Positions 8,594 through 19,564 of a DNA stretch of 64,000 nt are shown here, piece after piece. Source of the DNA: Tepidibacillus_B infernus (lineage in GTDB: Bacteria > Bacillota > Bacilli > Tepidibacillales > Tepidibacillaceae); assembly GCF_048898065.1 (NCBI RefSeq), contig NZ_JBLWFI010000002.1, positions 62,001-126,000 on the forward strand, in the 5' to 3' direction. The translations under genes were made by a program, and so were the position numbers. Position 1 is the stretch's first letter. Every line of letters starts with the position of its first letter. Below the pieces are notes generated by a model, which worked only from the letters and a program-made list of their open reading frames with translations, was not told the origin of the DNA and made no database searches.

Positions 8594-8811
8594 TATGTAT
8601 CACCTCTACTTCAGCTTAGTAGAGTGTGATTGCGACTTTTATCCTAACATAGTGACAGTAATACTACACTGATACGTGAAGTTTGTTGTATAATTGCCTT
8701 GGATACATCTGCCAAGATTCTACAATTTCTATCAAGGGGGGACATATATCAGCAACCGAAATGAGAGATGAATGTGAACCATGTTCAAAGGGATAAGGAG
8801 AAAAGATAGCC

Positions 8812-8880
8812 ATGATGCCCATCCTACGCTACTATCCTATCCTTCAGTCCATTGATAATTTAGCTCTGTTTTTTCAGTAG
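8812..8880 (+). CDS. Possible leader peptide, 22 aa
   Basis: A short ORF (MMPILRYYPILQ...) with an AAGGAG site 9-14 bases upstream, ending in TAG 25 bp before the start of the SLH gene. It could be a leader peptide or chance. Nothing else is seen in the 8594-8905 interval apart from a TATAAT-like box near 8689. Confidence 0.25.
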   Translation: MMPILRYYPILQSIDNLALFFQ

Positions 8881-8905
8881 ATTCATAGCTTACGGAGGAA
8901 TGAAA

Positions 8906-10666
8906 ATGGTACATAAAAAAATCGCATCTGCACTAATAGCAATCCTCATGATATTCACCCTGACCGGAACGATGTTTGCGGCTCCTGTTGAATACGGCGA
9001 AGAGCTTCAGAACATGCCGCAGAATACGCCGACAGTATCGTTTACCGATTTGCCGAACACCCATTGGGCGTATAAATATATCGCAGAAATGGTGAACAAG
9101 AAAGTGCTTGAAGGTTATCCGGATCATAAGTTTCGTCCGGATAACACAATATCCCGTGCTGAATTTGCAACCATCATCGTCAAAGCGGCTGGTTTGCAAG
9201 CGAAAAAAGTCAACTATTCGTCATTCAGCGACGTAAAGGTAACGGACTGGTACTCGCCATGGATTGAGACCGCCAAAGACTATCTTACCGGTTACAGGGC
9301 GGCAAACGGTGAGTACATCTACAATCCGACAGCACCGGCGTTGAGGGAAGATATTACCGTCGCCATCGTCAAACTGAAGGGGTACGATGTTGCACGTATG
9401 GCCAATCGCTCCATCATCGAAGCAATGTTCAAGGATTACGAGGGTATTTCGGAAAGTGCGAAGGACTACGTTGCCATCGCTGTTGAGAACGGTCTTGTTT
9501 CTGGGTATCCCGATGAAACGTTCCGTCCGCAAAACAGCATCACCCGGGCCGAAGCCGCCGCATTGCTGTGGCGGGCATTCATGTATGGCAACGACAACAA
9601 AGGCGTCGGAGGGGGCAACCAATCGACGACAAACCCAACAATACCTACACCGCCCGTAACTCAACCGGGACAAACAACACCGACCCAGCCGCAACAAGCG
9701 TCTTAGGCGGCGAAATTCAGCGTGGATACCCTTGTTGGCGAGATGGGGGTCGGTATTGTAGATGGGCCGGTCAGACAGGCAAAAATATCGTCAGTGAAGA
9801 GCATGACTCTTGATGGAGACGGAAACATTTTCTTTCTTGACAGTGCAGACAATAAAAATAAAATCCGCAAATTTAATAAATCAAATGGTACAGTCGAAAC
9901 CATCACAATAGACCGCTCATTCGACTGGGATTATAGAAAAGACGGTAAAGCAGTCCACTACGACTACACGAAATTAATCCCGAAAAAATTGGTATACAAT
10001 CAAACAAGCAATAAAGTCTATTTATTAGGGATGAACGATGCCAGTGAACTAATATACGAAATCTACCCAACAGTACAAATGGCAGTATATAATCTGAATT
10101 CATATCGCTCGATATACAAATCCTATAACTTTTTTCAATTCTTAAATGACAAAACACTTGTATATGCAGAGACGGAAAGTGATCATGGTGAATCTTTTGT
10201 TTATCAAGGGGAGACTGGTTCGGAAGCTACTCGGATTGCCGCGAGCAACGATAATACTGGAGTGAAGTTTTGGACTAATTTCTATGCGTCTTATTGGGAT
10301 GAAGATAATAAATATGGCAAAGGTGACGCGGTTCTAACAGATTCAGACTTTTATGTTTTTGACACTGGCAATAAGACTCTCAGTAAGATTCATCTATTCC
10401 CTCGAAAAGTAGAGTCAGTCATCAAATTTGACAATATGAGCTTTGATAGTCTTACAGCTTATGAAGGGAAGTTTTATCTATCCAGCGGTACGACAATTTA
10501 TGAGCTAACGACAGATGGTAAGTTGAACATCTTCATCAACGGCAATGACCTGACCTACAATGACGGCAACCCGATCAATAAAATCAGCCAGTTGAGTTTC
10601 GACAGCAATGGCAACGTTATTGTTTATGATGACGACAATAAAGCGATTCGCCGCATCAATTTGTAA
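8906..10666 (+). pseudogene. SLH-domain surface protein with beta-propeller-like C-terminus, split by in-frame TAG
   Basis: The start at 8906 (MVHKKIASAL) is chosen because GGAGG at 8894-8898 lies 7 bases upstream; the ATG at 8900 is too close. A signal peptide ends near an FAAP site. Three S-layer-homology repeats follow (GYPDHKFRPDNTISRAEF and GYPDETFRPQNSITRAEA are clear; the middle one is degenerate), then a Pro/Thr linker. TAG at 9704-9706 interrupts, and the same frame continues at once as a 310-residue region with NHL/beta-propeller-like strands (LDGDGNIFFLDSA, FDSNGNVIVYDDD). SLH repeats bind secondary cell-wall polymer; the propeller would be displayed outside. With the stop, a 266-aa anchor only would be made. 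Confidence 0.78.
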
Positions 10667-10744
10667 GTTTTCCTGTGGGAGCCGCCGTGCTCCCTTTATT
10701 TACATTATGACTTCACTTCAATCATACGAAAGAAGGTACATTCA

Positions 10745-10939
10745 ATGGCAACCTTGGCATTGCTGTTAAAAATCATCGGTGCTGTTTCGGAAGTTTCCGG
10801 CATTGTACATATCATTGCTTCGATTAGAAAGAAGAAGAGAACACAAATCGGAATCGGATTCATCATTTTGGTTGTTGGCGTAATTTTGCTTGTGATTGCG
10901 ACTAACATCGAAGACAAGATGAGAGCCGGATACTACTAA
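10745..10939 (+). CDS. Small two-helix membrane protein, 64 aa
   Basis: 64 residues with two predicted transmembrane helices (ALLLKIIGAVSEVSGIVHII and IGFIILVVGVILLVIA) separated by a basic KKKRTQ loop, preceded by a weak AAGG site. Function unknown. It is in the same direction and closely spaced with the surface-protein genes. Confidence 0.5.
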   Translation: MATLALLLKIIGAVSEVSGIVHIIASIRKKKRTQIGIGFIILVVGVILLVIATNIEDKMRAGYY

Positions 10940-10960
10940 GTATCGAAAGGAAGGCAACCA

Positions 10961-11659
10961 GTGAGGCTGTTTATAAAAATCATGTTGTCCTTGTTCGCAT
11001 GTTGTATTGCCGCCGTAATGATCATCAAGCTCATACCGAAGGAGCGGTTATTGTTATCCGCAGTTAACGACCAAGACATGAACATGGTGGACTGGATGTT
11101 GAAACTTGGGGCCGATCCAAATGTACATACCGATTCTGCGTACACACCGCTAAATCTTGCTGTTAGAAACGGCGACATAAACATGATAAGAAAACTTCTG
11201 GCCCATGGTGCCAGTCCGAATGAGCAAGCGAACTACGGAAGCGGGGAGAAGATACTCGTTGGCAATCTATCTGTCGCCATAAATTACGATGATGATCCGG
11301 TACCGGTCATTCAATTATTGATTGAAGCGGGCATAAATGTTACTGATGATCCATATGCACTGAAAGATGCAATCGAGAGGGGACAAATAAAAGCAGTGGA
11401 GTTATTGATTCGGCACGGGGCCGATATCAACGGCGGTCTTCAGTTCGCGATCATGTATGACAAACTCAACATTGTCAGATTGATGCTGGAGAGCGGTGCA
11501 GACCCAAATCAAGGAGTCATGCTGGCCAAAATGACGTATAACCAATAGGCATTGCTCATGCTTGAAGAAGCCGGAGCAACCGTAACATCTCCGCCGCGGG
11601 AACAAATACATCCAGAGGACTATACAACCGTTAACGGTGCCAAGATTCGGCTTCATTAA
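10961..11659 (+). pseudogene. Membrane-anchored ankyrin-repeat protein, in-frame TAG near the end
   Basis: GTG start after AAGGAAGG. An N-terminal membrane helix (about residues 5-25) is followed by ankyrin repeats (YTPLNLAVRNGDINMIRKLL, LLIRHGADING, MLESGADPNQ). TAG at 11546-11548 interrupts the last repeat; the same frame continues as ALLMLEEAGATV to TAA at 11657-11659. Ankyrin repeats bind protein partners; the partner here is unknown. The truncated product may still fold. Confidence 0.7.
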
Positions 11660-11700
11660 CGAAAAAAGTTACCTCGAAGATTACGGCAAAGGAGTTAGAC

Positions 11701-13205
11701 ATGAACTGCACAAATTGCGGACATACACTACAGGACAATCAAAATTTTTGCGGGCAATGCGGGCAACGGATAGATGCCGGTAATAGTACCAGTTATCATC
11801 GACCGCAGAACATCACTGAGACCCAAACGAGTGGTGTTTCCGAAGAAGAGCTTTCTTGGTTCATTGGCAAAAACGCCGATGTATACTTAAGAAATGGAGA
11901 CGCAATAGCCGTTGGAACTGGCCTGCCTTTCTGTTTGATGCTTACTGGCTGATGTACCGAAAGATGTACCTTTACTGTGTCTTCTATCTCATCATTTGGT
12001 TTGTTTGGAGCAACGTGATTGTTGCCTCGGTGTTCAGTGAATGGAACCCGATCGAGAGCCCCGGCCTTCTCCCATTGGTGCTGGTTATCTGTTGCATCCC
12101 TAAACCGGTGCTGGGCATTTTTGCAAACAAGTTGTATCTGCATCAAGCAAAAAGGAAAATAACCGCCATTGTCCAAGACCAGAATAAGCGTGAGTCACGG
12201 GAAGCAGAGATCACAGCGTCAGGTGGAACGAATTTGGTATTGCCTATTGCCGTATTAACGATACCTTATTTACTGGCATTGCTTGCAGGTTTGTTTTTCT
12301 TTTTCAAATACTATCTGACGTTTAATGACGCTCTTGAGAAGGCAACGGTAACGACCAAGACGGCGGTGACAAATGAAAGCAAAGCACCAGCGGCTCAGAC
12401 AACCGCTCCTGCAAAGTGGGAGAGCACGGACAGGATTAATATTCTGTTATTAGACGGCGATTCCCGGAAGAAAGACGAGATTCATTCTGCGGACAGCTTG
12501 ATGATCGTTTCTATCGACCCTGCAACGAAAAAAATGAAATTGCTCTCCATTCTCCGTGATACATATGTAAATATTCCGGGTTATGGTGAGGATCGTATCA
12601 GCAAGGCAATTACAATGGGTGGTTCCAGTTTGGCAATGAAATCAGCAGAAGAATTGACGGGTATTCCAATCCAATATTATTTGTACATGGATATGCAGAG
12701 CTTTATTAGATTGATTGACTCAATTGGCGGCATTGACCTAGAAGTAGAGAAAAATATGAACTATGTCGATTCCAATGAAGACTCAATGTACGAAATCCAT
12801 TTGAAAAAGGGCTATCAGCACTTGGACGGAATACAGGCATTACAGTACGTTCGATTCCGGCATGATGCAATGAGCGATTTCGCCCGTACGGAACGGCAAC
12901 GAAAGTTTCTGAAAGCTGTCGTCATAGAGTTGCTTACTAGAACGAAAGTTACGGAGCTTCCAAAACTAATACTTTTTTTCGAGCCGTATATCGAAACGAA
13001 CATCAGCGACGATGATATGATTAAGCTGGGCAAGCTGGGCTTTGAGATTGACAAGGAAAGCATTGACAGCATTCAATTGCCTCCGATGGAACTCATACAA
13101 GAAAAATCAGTGAACGGAAATGTCGTACTTTACGTTGAACCTGAGCAGTTAAAGTCATACATAAAAGGCGTGCTGGACGATGGTTCCCGTACTCAAAGCA
13201 ACTGA
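11701..13205 (+). pseudogene. Zinc-ribbon/membrane/LytR-CpsA-Psr fusion, one-base frameshift
   Basis: The first frame (11701-11952) gives a zinc ribbon CTNCGHTLQDNQNFCGQCG. The second frame (to 13205) gives a membrane segment with WNWPAFLFDAYWLMYRKMYL, two or three helices, then a LytR-CpsA-Psr domain (RINILLLDGDSR, ADSLMIVSIDP, LLSILRDTYVNIPG, RFRHDAMSDFARTERQRKFL). Adding one A near 11892 would restore YLKKW and a single reading frame. LCP enzymes transfer teichoic acids or other glycopolymers to peptidoglycan outside the membrane. A cytoplasmic zinc ribbon joined to an LCP domain is unusual. The break may be a sequence error. Confidence 0.75.
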
Positions 13206-13719
13206 AGCATTGCGATAGCTGTCGGCATTAGTCTCTACCAGACAACAGAATCGGTATCGCGGCGGGGGTTGCGAACCTCACTGTTTTTCACAAATAGCGA
13301 TGGCCGAAAGGCGGGATACGGGGAGATAAAATTCTCGAATTAAGCTTACTATTCGTTTTGAGATATATCTTAATGGGCCGATTCAAAACGATTTCGGCTT
13401 TTTCTGTTTATTTGCATTGGTACGTTACAATGCATCAATATTGACGATATATAGAATATTAATCAGCCGACAGTAACCCTTCATCGGATGATGTTGTGGA
13501 CTTTTGGCTTGTTTCATTGGAATTCTTGCCTGGGTAAGGCGGTGCTGAGGCCGAAACATCAATTTTTTCAAGTTCAACACCCAATTCACGTTACAAAAGT
13601 CATCATCGAACAATATATTTCCTCAAATAGGAAATCAGAACTACTTCAAACAAGGAATTTCAATGGGGGATGTCGAATAGGAAAAGTTGCGTGGTTTCGG
13701 GCGGAACAAGAGGTGAACT
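13206..13719. other. 514-bp gap before the restriction locus
   Basis: No convincing gene. It holds the weak terminator at 13377-13403 and a GC-rich stretch (13255-13325) with several short complementary segments. No riboswitch that I recognise. The promoter of the restriction operon should lie between 13600 and 13710, but I cannot place it. Confidence 0.4.
13377..13403 (+). terminator. Possible weak terminator
   Basis: GCCGA (13377-13381) pairs with TCGGC (13394-13398), followed by TTTTT. The stem is short. It is placed about 170 bp after the LCP gene. Confidence 0.4.
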
Positions 13720-16700
13720 ATGGAAATCATCAATAATATCGACCATCTTCTCGGCGAAAATTTGAAACTTGAAGTTCACAAAGGCAGCAAAGTATCGATT
13801 GCTGCATCATGCTTCTCCATTTATGCATATGAAGCCTTAATGAAAGAACTGAATCAGGTGGAAGAAGTCCGGTTCATCTTCACCTCTCCCACCTTTATTG
13901 CGGATAGCATAAAAAAGGAGAAGCGGGAATTTTATATCCCGAAACGGAACCGGGAAAAAAGCTTGTACGGCACCGAATTTGAAATCCGGCTCAAAAACGA
14001 ATTGACACTCAAAGCGATTGCAAAAGAGTGCAGTGACTGGATTCGTAAAAAAGTCACGTTCAAATCGAACCGTACATCAGGTTCAATGCAAGGCATGCTG
14101 AATGTGCAGACTGCAAACGAGCTGATCACCTATATGCCGATCGATGGCTTTACGACCGTTGATCTTGGTTATGAAAAAGGCAATGCTCTCTCCAAGATGG
14201 TGAACAAGTTCACAGAAGCTCCGTTTACCAAAATGTATTTCGATCTGTTCGATCAGGTATGGAATGACAAGAGCAAACTTGAAGATGTCACAAACCAGGT
14301 CGTGGAGCATATTTCATCGGTGTATAAAGAGAACTCTCCGGAGTTCATTTACTATGTCATTTTGTACAATATTTTCAACGAGTTCCTATCGGACATCACA
14401 GAAGACATATTGCCCAACGAAGCAACTGGATTCAAAGAGACGGAAATCTGGAAACGTCTCTATCATTTCCAGAAAGACGCGGTTCTTGGTGCGATCAATA
14501 AACTGGAAAAGTACAATGGATGCATCCTAGCAGACAGCGTCGGTCTGGGAAAAACATTCACGGCTCTTGGTATCATCAAATACTATGAACTTCGCAACAA
14601 GTCCGTGTTGTTGCTATGTCCCAAAAAACTCGGCGACAACTGGCTTACGTATAAACAGAATGTAACCAACAATATTTTGTATGCTGACCGATTCCGCTAT
14701 GATGTACTCTATCATACGGACATATCGCGGGAAAGAGGCAAATCAAACGATATCCCGCTTGACCGATTGAACTGGGGTAATTATGATTTGCTCGTCATTG
14801 ATGAGTCACATAACTTCCGTAACAACGAAGCCAAGAAAGATAAAGAGACGCGGTATCAGAAGCTGATGCGGAAAGTGTTGAAAAGCGGCGTGAAAACGAA
14901 AGTGCTCATGCTCTCCGCTACTCCGGTGAACAACAAGTTCATGGATCTTCGCAACCAGCTTGCCTTGGCTTATGAAGGAAACCCAGAGGAAATCAACAGC
15001 AAGTTGGGCACGGAGCGGGGGATTAACGACATCTTCAAACGAGCCCAGTCCGCGTTTAACCAGTGGTCTAAGCTGGATGTTGCTGAGCGGACAACGGAGA
15101 CGCTTCTTGGTATGCTCGACTTCGATTTTTTTGAGCTGCTGGACAGCTTGACGATCGCTCGGTCACGCAAGCATATCCAGAAGTATTACAAAGCGGAGGA
15201 GATCGGCGAGTTTCCAAAGCGGTTGCCGCCGATATCAAAATTTTGCGATCTGACCTTCAGAGCGGATGTTATCGGGTATAATGAAATTTTTATAGAATTG
15301 TCCAGAATCAATCTCGGCGTTTACGCCCCGTTCAAGTACATTCTTCCGAGTCGGTTGCAATTCTATGAAGAGTTGTATGACACCAGCGTAAGGGGCGGGA
15401 GCGGGAACTTCAGGCAGATGGATCGCGAAGGCAGTTTGCAGATTTTGATGCGGATCAACCTGCTGAAACGCCTAGAAAGTTCGGTGGAGTCGTTCCGATT
15501 GACCCTTTCCAAGATTGTCTCCAAAATCGATCAAACGCTTCAGCAAATCGAAGCATTCGAGCGAAGCGGGAAATCCGACGCTGTAGGTTATACCGATATT
15601 GAGGATGCCAATCTTGACGATGACGACTGGTTGGACGATGATTTCAGCATCGGGGATACAATCAAGATCAATTTGTCCGATATGGATGTTCTTCGCTGGA
15701 AAGAAGATTTGATGAACGACCACAACATTCTTTCCGCCTTGCTGACCGAAATGCAGAAAGTAACGCCTGAACACGATGCGAAGCTAAACACATTAAAGCA
15801 GGTGATTGATCACAAAATCAATCATCCGATCAACCCCGGCAACCGCAAGGTCATCATTTTCAGTGCGTTCACGGATACCGCCGCGTATTTGTACACGCAT
15901 TTATCTGCGTACATGAAGGCCAAGTACAATATCGATACGGCCAAAATCGTCGGCAGCGATGAGAACAAAAACACCGCTGGTTTGCGGAATGACATCAGCA
16001 CATTGCTGACTTGCTTCTCGCCGCGATCCAAGGAAAAGAAGCTGACCATGCCGGATGTCAAAGGCGAGATTGATCTGCTCATTGCTTCCGATTGTATTTC
16101 TGAGGGGCAAAACTTGCAAGATTGCGACTATCTGATCAACTATGACATTCACTGGAACCCGGTGCGGATTATTCAGCGTTTCGGACGGATAGACCGGATT
16201 GGGTCGCAGAACAAGGAAATTCAATTGGTGAACTTCTGGCCCAACATGACGCTGGATGAATACATACAGTTGAAAGAAAGGGTCGAGAATCGCATGGTCA
16301 TCATGGATATGACGGCAACCGGCGATGATAACGTTCTGTTCAATCAATCCAGCGATCTGGAATATCGGAAGCAGCAACTTCATCGTTTACAGAAGGAAGT
16401 CGTCGATCTGGATGATATGAACACGGGCGTCTCCATCACCGATTTGGGCCTGAACGATTTTCACATGGACCTGGTGAACTATGTCAAGGAGAACGGAGAA
16501 CTTGATACCGTTCCGAGCGGACTGCATGCGGTTGTGGCTGCTGACGAAGAGAAGGGAGCAATGCCCGGAGTCATCTTTGTTCTTCGCAACGTTAATGAGG
16601 AACTGAATCCCGACAAGCAGAACCGGCTACATCCCTTCTATCTCGTCTACATGAGCGAAGATGGTGAAGTCATCACCAATCATATGGATGTCAAAAAGAC

Positions 16701-16974
16701 GCTGGATATCCTGCGAGCCCTATGCAGAGGGCAATCCGAAACGATGATGGAGGCCTGCCGCAGTTTCAATCAAGCGACGAAAGACGGCAAAAAGATGGAC
16801 ATGTATTCCATGCTGCTCCAAGAAACCATCCGCTCGATTGTACAGGTGAAGGAAGAAAACGATCTGGATAGCTTGTTCAGTTCGGGAGGTACGACAGCAT
16901 TGATCGACTCGATTAAAGGGCTGGAGGACTTTGAACTCCTCACCTTTGTCGTTATCAGGCAGGTGAATGCGTGA
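13720..16974 (+). CDS. Restriction-locus SF2 helicase with PLD-like N-terminus
   Basis: 1084 residues; ATG after GAGGTGAACT. Residues 1-200 resemble the phospholipase-D-like N-terminal region of SNF2-type helicases (SKVSIAASCFSIYAYEAL), without a visible HKD motif. Helicase motifs are clear: Walker A ADSVGLGKT (about 271-279), DESH (about 361), LSATPVNN (about 393), and the C-terminal RFGRIDRIGSQ (about 820). It is an ATP-driven DNA translocase or helicase. It overlaps the DUF4391 gene by TGATG and leads a four-gene operon with type III Mod and Res. Its exact part in restriction is not established. Intact. Confidence 0.85.
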   Translation: MEIINNIDHLLGENLKLEVHKGSKVSIAASCFSIYAYEALMKELNQVEEVRFIFTSPTFIADSIKKEKREFYIPKRNREKSLYGTEFEIRLKNELTLKAIAKECSDWIRKKVTFKSNRTSGSMQGMLNVQTANELITYMPIDGFTTVDLGYEKGNALSKMVNKFTEAPFTKMYFDLFDQVWNDKSKLEDVTNQVVEHISSVYKENSPEFIYYVILYNIFNEFLSDITEDILPNEATGFKETEIWKRLYHFQKDAVLGAINKLEKYNGCILADSVGLGKTFTALGIIKYYELRNKSVLLLCPKKLGDNWLTYKQNVTNNILYADRFRYDVLYHTDISRERGKSNDIPLDRLNWGNYDLLVIDESHNFRNNEAKKDKETRYQKLMRKVLKSGVKTKVLMLSATPVNNKFMDLRNQLALAYEGNPEEINSKLGTERGINDIFKRAQSAFNQWSKLDVAERTTETLLGMLDFDFFELLDSLTIARSRKHIQKYYKAEEIGEFPKRLPPISKFCDLTFRADVIGYNEIFIELSRINLGVYAPFKYILPSRLQFYEELYDTSVRGGSGNFRQMDREGSLQILMRINLLKRLESSVESFRLTLSKIVSKIDQTLQQIEAFERSGKSDAVGYTDIEDANLDDDDWLDDDFSIGDTIKINLSDMDVLRWKEDLMNDHNILSALLTEMQKVTPEHDAKLNTLKQVIDHKINHPINPGNRKVIIFSAFTDTAAYLYTHLSAYMKAKYNIDTAKIVGSDENKNTAGLRNDISTLLTCFSPRSKEKKLTMPDVKGEIDLLIASDCISEGQNLQDCDYLINYDIHWNPVRIIQRFGRIDRIGSQNKEIQLVNFWPNMTLDEYIQLKERVENRMVIMDMTATGDDNVLFNQSSDLEYRKQQLHRLQKEVVDLDDMNTGVSITDLGLNDFHMDLVNYVKENGELDTVPSGLHAVVAADEEKGAMPGVIFVLRNVNEELNPDKQNRLHPFYLVYMSEDGEVITNHMDVKKTLDILRALCRGQSETMMEACRSFNQATKDGKKMDMYSMLLQETIRSIVQVKEENDLDSLFSSGGTTALIDSIKGLEDFELLTFVVIRQVNA

Positions 16975-17630
16975 TGTTTCAATTGCCTTCAAGCACGCTT
17001 GTAAACCGTAAAATTCCGAAGAACAAATTTTATGAGAAGTTGCAAGCCAATCATCACCTCAAAGAACTGTTTACTGAACAAGTCGAATCGATCCTCTGGA
17101 AGCACAAGTTATCCAAGGATACGATTCGTCTTGAACCGAAAGACGACATTGAAGAAATTCAGATATTCGAGATTCATTTGAAGGAGCAAACCTACTCCCT
17201 TGACTTGCTGCGGAATATAGACAAGGCGATCCCTTATCCCATTTTGCATGTCTTAATGTATGATGGTCAGGCCAAGCTCGCTATCGCCTACAAAGAGCGA
17301 AATCAGACCGACGACAATCGGTCTGTCGTCCGTTCCTACCATGAGACGGACTGGCAGCCGGTGGAGAGTATCGAGCTGAACATTCTTCAAGGACTCGATC
17401 TGAAGGCTGTTTACGAGAACATCATCCGCCAACTGCTTCCCATCAAGGTGAAGCCGGAAATCGAGCTTACAGCCGTTTTGGAGCGGCAGGCCCAAATTGA
17501 CAAACTGACGCAAGAATGCCAACGGCTAGAGTCCAAGATACGGGCTGAAAAACAATTTAACAAGAAGGTTGAATTGAACATGGAGCTACAACGGAAGAGG
17601 AAAGAATTGAATCAAATTCTCGATGAGTAA
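16974..17630 (+). CDS. DUF4391 family protein
   Basis: 218 residues; ATG at 16974 overlaps the helicase stop (TGATG). The sequence matches the DUF4391 pattern: FQLPSSTLVNRKIPKNKFYE at the N-terminus, an IPYPILHVL strand, and a C-terminal coiled coil (RQAQIDKLTQECQRLESKIR). DUF4391 genes are commonly found between helicase and methyltransferase genes of type III-like loci. No enzymatic function is known. The coiled coil suggests it bridges subunits (inference). Confidence 0.78.
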   Translation: MFQLPSSTLVNRKIPKNKFYEKLQANHHLKELFTEQVESILWKHKLSKDTIRLEPKDDIEEIQIFEIHLKEQTYSLDLLRNIDKAIPYPILHVLMYDGQAKLAIAYKERNQTDDNRSVVRSYHETDWQPVESIELNILQGLDLKAVYENIIRQLLPIKVKPEIELTAVLERQAQIDKLTQECQRLESKIRAEKQFNKKVELNMELQRKRKELNQILDE

Positions 17631-17644
17631 TTGGAGGCGTACTT

Positions 17645-19549
17645 ATGAAAAAACTGACGATGAAGTCGGTCGATTTGACTCAAGTCAATATTGACAAGAT
17701 TGCAGAACTATTTCCTAATGTTATCACCGAAGCAAGAGATGAGCATGGAAAAATAATACGAGCGATTGATTTTGACCTGCTAAAGCAAGAATTGTCCGCT
17801 GTGCTGGTAGAAGGGGAGAAAGAACGGTATCAGCTTACGTGGCCTGGGAAGAAACAGGCTATCCTTAATGCGAACACGCCGATTGAGAAAACATTGCGTC
17901 CGGTTAAGGAAGACAGTGTGGATTGGGATAACACGCAAAACCTGTATATTGAAGGCGATAACCTTGAAGTGTTGAAACTGCTTCAGGAGTCCTACTTGAA
18001 TAAGATTAAGTGCATCTACATTGATCCCCCGTATAATACGGGTAAGGATTTTGTTTATAAAGATGATTTTAGAGAATCTGCTGAAGAGTACCTTGAGGAG
18101 ACAGGTCAAATAGATGAACAGGGTAATCGCCTTTTTCAGAACACAGAGTCGAACGGCCGTTTTCACAGTGATTGGTTGACGATGATGTATTCAAGACTAA
18201 AGTTAGCTAGGAATTTACTAAGAGAAGATGGAGTTCTTTTAATAAGTATTGACGATAACGAGGTTGAAAATATCAAAAAAATATGTAGTGAAATATTCGG
18301 ACCAAATAATTTTATAAGCATATTTGTATGGAAAAAAAGGACGGGAGCTAACGATTCCAAACAATTCTTTGTCAGCAACGATCATGAATATATAGTTGCT
18401 TATGCAAAATCAGAGTACTTTATATTCAATGGAACAATTAAATCATTAGATAATTACCAAAATCCTGATAACGATCCAAGGGGGCCTTGGACTAGAGGAG
18501 ATCTTACTTGCAATAAGACAGCTTCAGAGAGACCGAACTTATTTTACCCTATTACAGATCCAATCACCGGTATTACTTATGAATGTAATCCTAATAGGGT
18601 TTGGGCTTATGAAAAAGAACGAATGCAAAGATTAATTGAGGAGGGAAAAATAATTTTTCCAAAAGATAGTAATGGAACACCCACATATAAAAGACACCTA
18701 TCAGATCTAAAATCAAATAAAAAACCACTTTCTACATGGATTATGCCCTCGAATTATCAAGATGCAGATAGTGATACGACCCTAAAATTTCCATTGAACT
18801 CTACTGCAACTAAAGAATTGAGAGATTTATTAGGTGGTCAGTATTTCGACTACCCCAAATCAGTTCAAATGTTATATGGGATACTGAATCAAGCTTTAGA
18901 AGATAAAAGTGCGGATATTGTTCTTGATTTTTTCTCCGGTTCCGCCACAACTGCCCATGCAGTTATGCAACTGAATGCCGAGGACGGAGGCAATCGCAAA
19001 TACATCATGGTACAACTTCCAGAACCAACAGCCGAAAATTCCGAAGCCTACAAAGCCGGTTACAAAAACATCTGCGAAATCGGCAAAGAACGCATCCGCC
19101 GTGCCGCGAACAAGATTAAAGAAGAAACAGGGGCAGACATCGATTACGGCTTCCGGGTATTCCGGGTGGACTCTTCGAACATGAAGGACGTTTACTACAC
19201 ACCGGACAAGCTGAAGCAGGGCGAACTATTCGATCTCGCATCCAATATCAAAGAAGATCGTACCGGGGAAGATTTGCTCATCCAGGTCATGCTGGAACTC
19301 GGCCTTGAGCTTTCGTTGCCTATGGAAACGAAACAGATTGAAGGGAAGAACGTCCATTACGTTGCCGGAAACTCATTAATCGCATGTTTTGAAGACAACG
19401 TGCCGGAATCCGTTATGAAACAAATTGCGGCGGAACATCCGCTTCGGGTGGTATACCGCGACAGTTCCTTTGAAGATGATTCTGCTCGCATCAATGTAGA
19501 AGAATTGTTCAAGATGCTCTCTCCGGGCACAGAAATTCAAGTGCTGTAA
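17645..19549 (+). CDS. mod: Type III restriction-modification DNA methyltransferase (Mod)
   Basis: 634 residues; ATG after GGAGGCGTACTT. It is a beta-class amino-methyltransferase by motif order: DPPYNTG (about 128-134) comes first, the target-recognition region lies in the middle, and the AdoMet-binding DFFSGSATTAHAV comes late (about 423-435). Mod alone methylates one adenine of an asymmetric site and gives Res its sequence specificity. The middle, roughly 18050-18950, is much more AT-rich than both ends, suggesting exchange of the target-recognition domain. Intact, 15 bp before res. Confidence 0.93.
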   Translation: MKKLTMKSVDLTQVNIDKIAELFPNVITEARDEHGKIIRAIDFDLLKQELSAVLVEGEKERYQLTWPGKKQAILNANTPIEKTLRPVKEDSVDWDNTQNLYIEGDNLEVLKLLQESYLNKIKCIYIDPPYNTGKDFVYKDDFRESAEEYLEETGQIDEQGNRLFQNTESNGRFHSDWLTMMYSRLKLARNLLREDGVLLISIDDNEVENIKKICSEIFGPNNFISIFVWKKRTGANDSKQFFVSNDHEYIVAYAKSEYFIFNGTIKSLDNYQNPDNDPRGPWTRGDLTCNKTASERPNLFYPITDPITGITYECNPNRVWAYEKERMQRLIEEGKIIFPKDSNGTPTYKRHLSDLKSNKKPLSTWIMPSNYQDADSDTTLKFPLNSTATKELRDLLGGQYFDYPKSVQMLYGILNQALEDKSADIVLDFFSGSATTAHAVMQLNAEDGGNRKYIMVQLPEPTAENSEAYKAGYKNICEIGKERIRRAANKIKEETGADIDYGFRVFRVDSSNMKDVYYTPDKLKQGELFDLASNIKEDRTGEDLLIQVMLELGLELSLPMETKQIEGKNVHYVAGNSLIACFEDNVPESVMKQIAAEHPLRVVYRDSSFEDDSARINVEELFKMLSPGTEIQVL

Positions 19550-19564
19550 GGTGGTGAGCTCAAA

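Noticed and set aside
9704..11548. Pyrrolysine or other amber recoding
   Set aside because: Other nearby breaks are TAA, TGA and frameshifts, TAG also terminates intact genes such as the J-protein gene, and the affected proteins are not methylamine methyltransferases.
13206..13719. Cyclic-dinucleotide riboswitch
   Set aside because: The GC-rich GAAAGGCGGGATACGG stretch recalls one at first glance, but the conserved core positions are not there.
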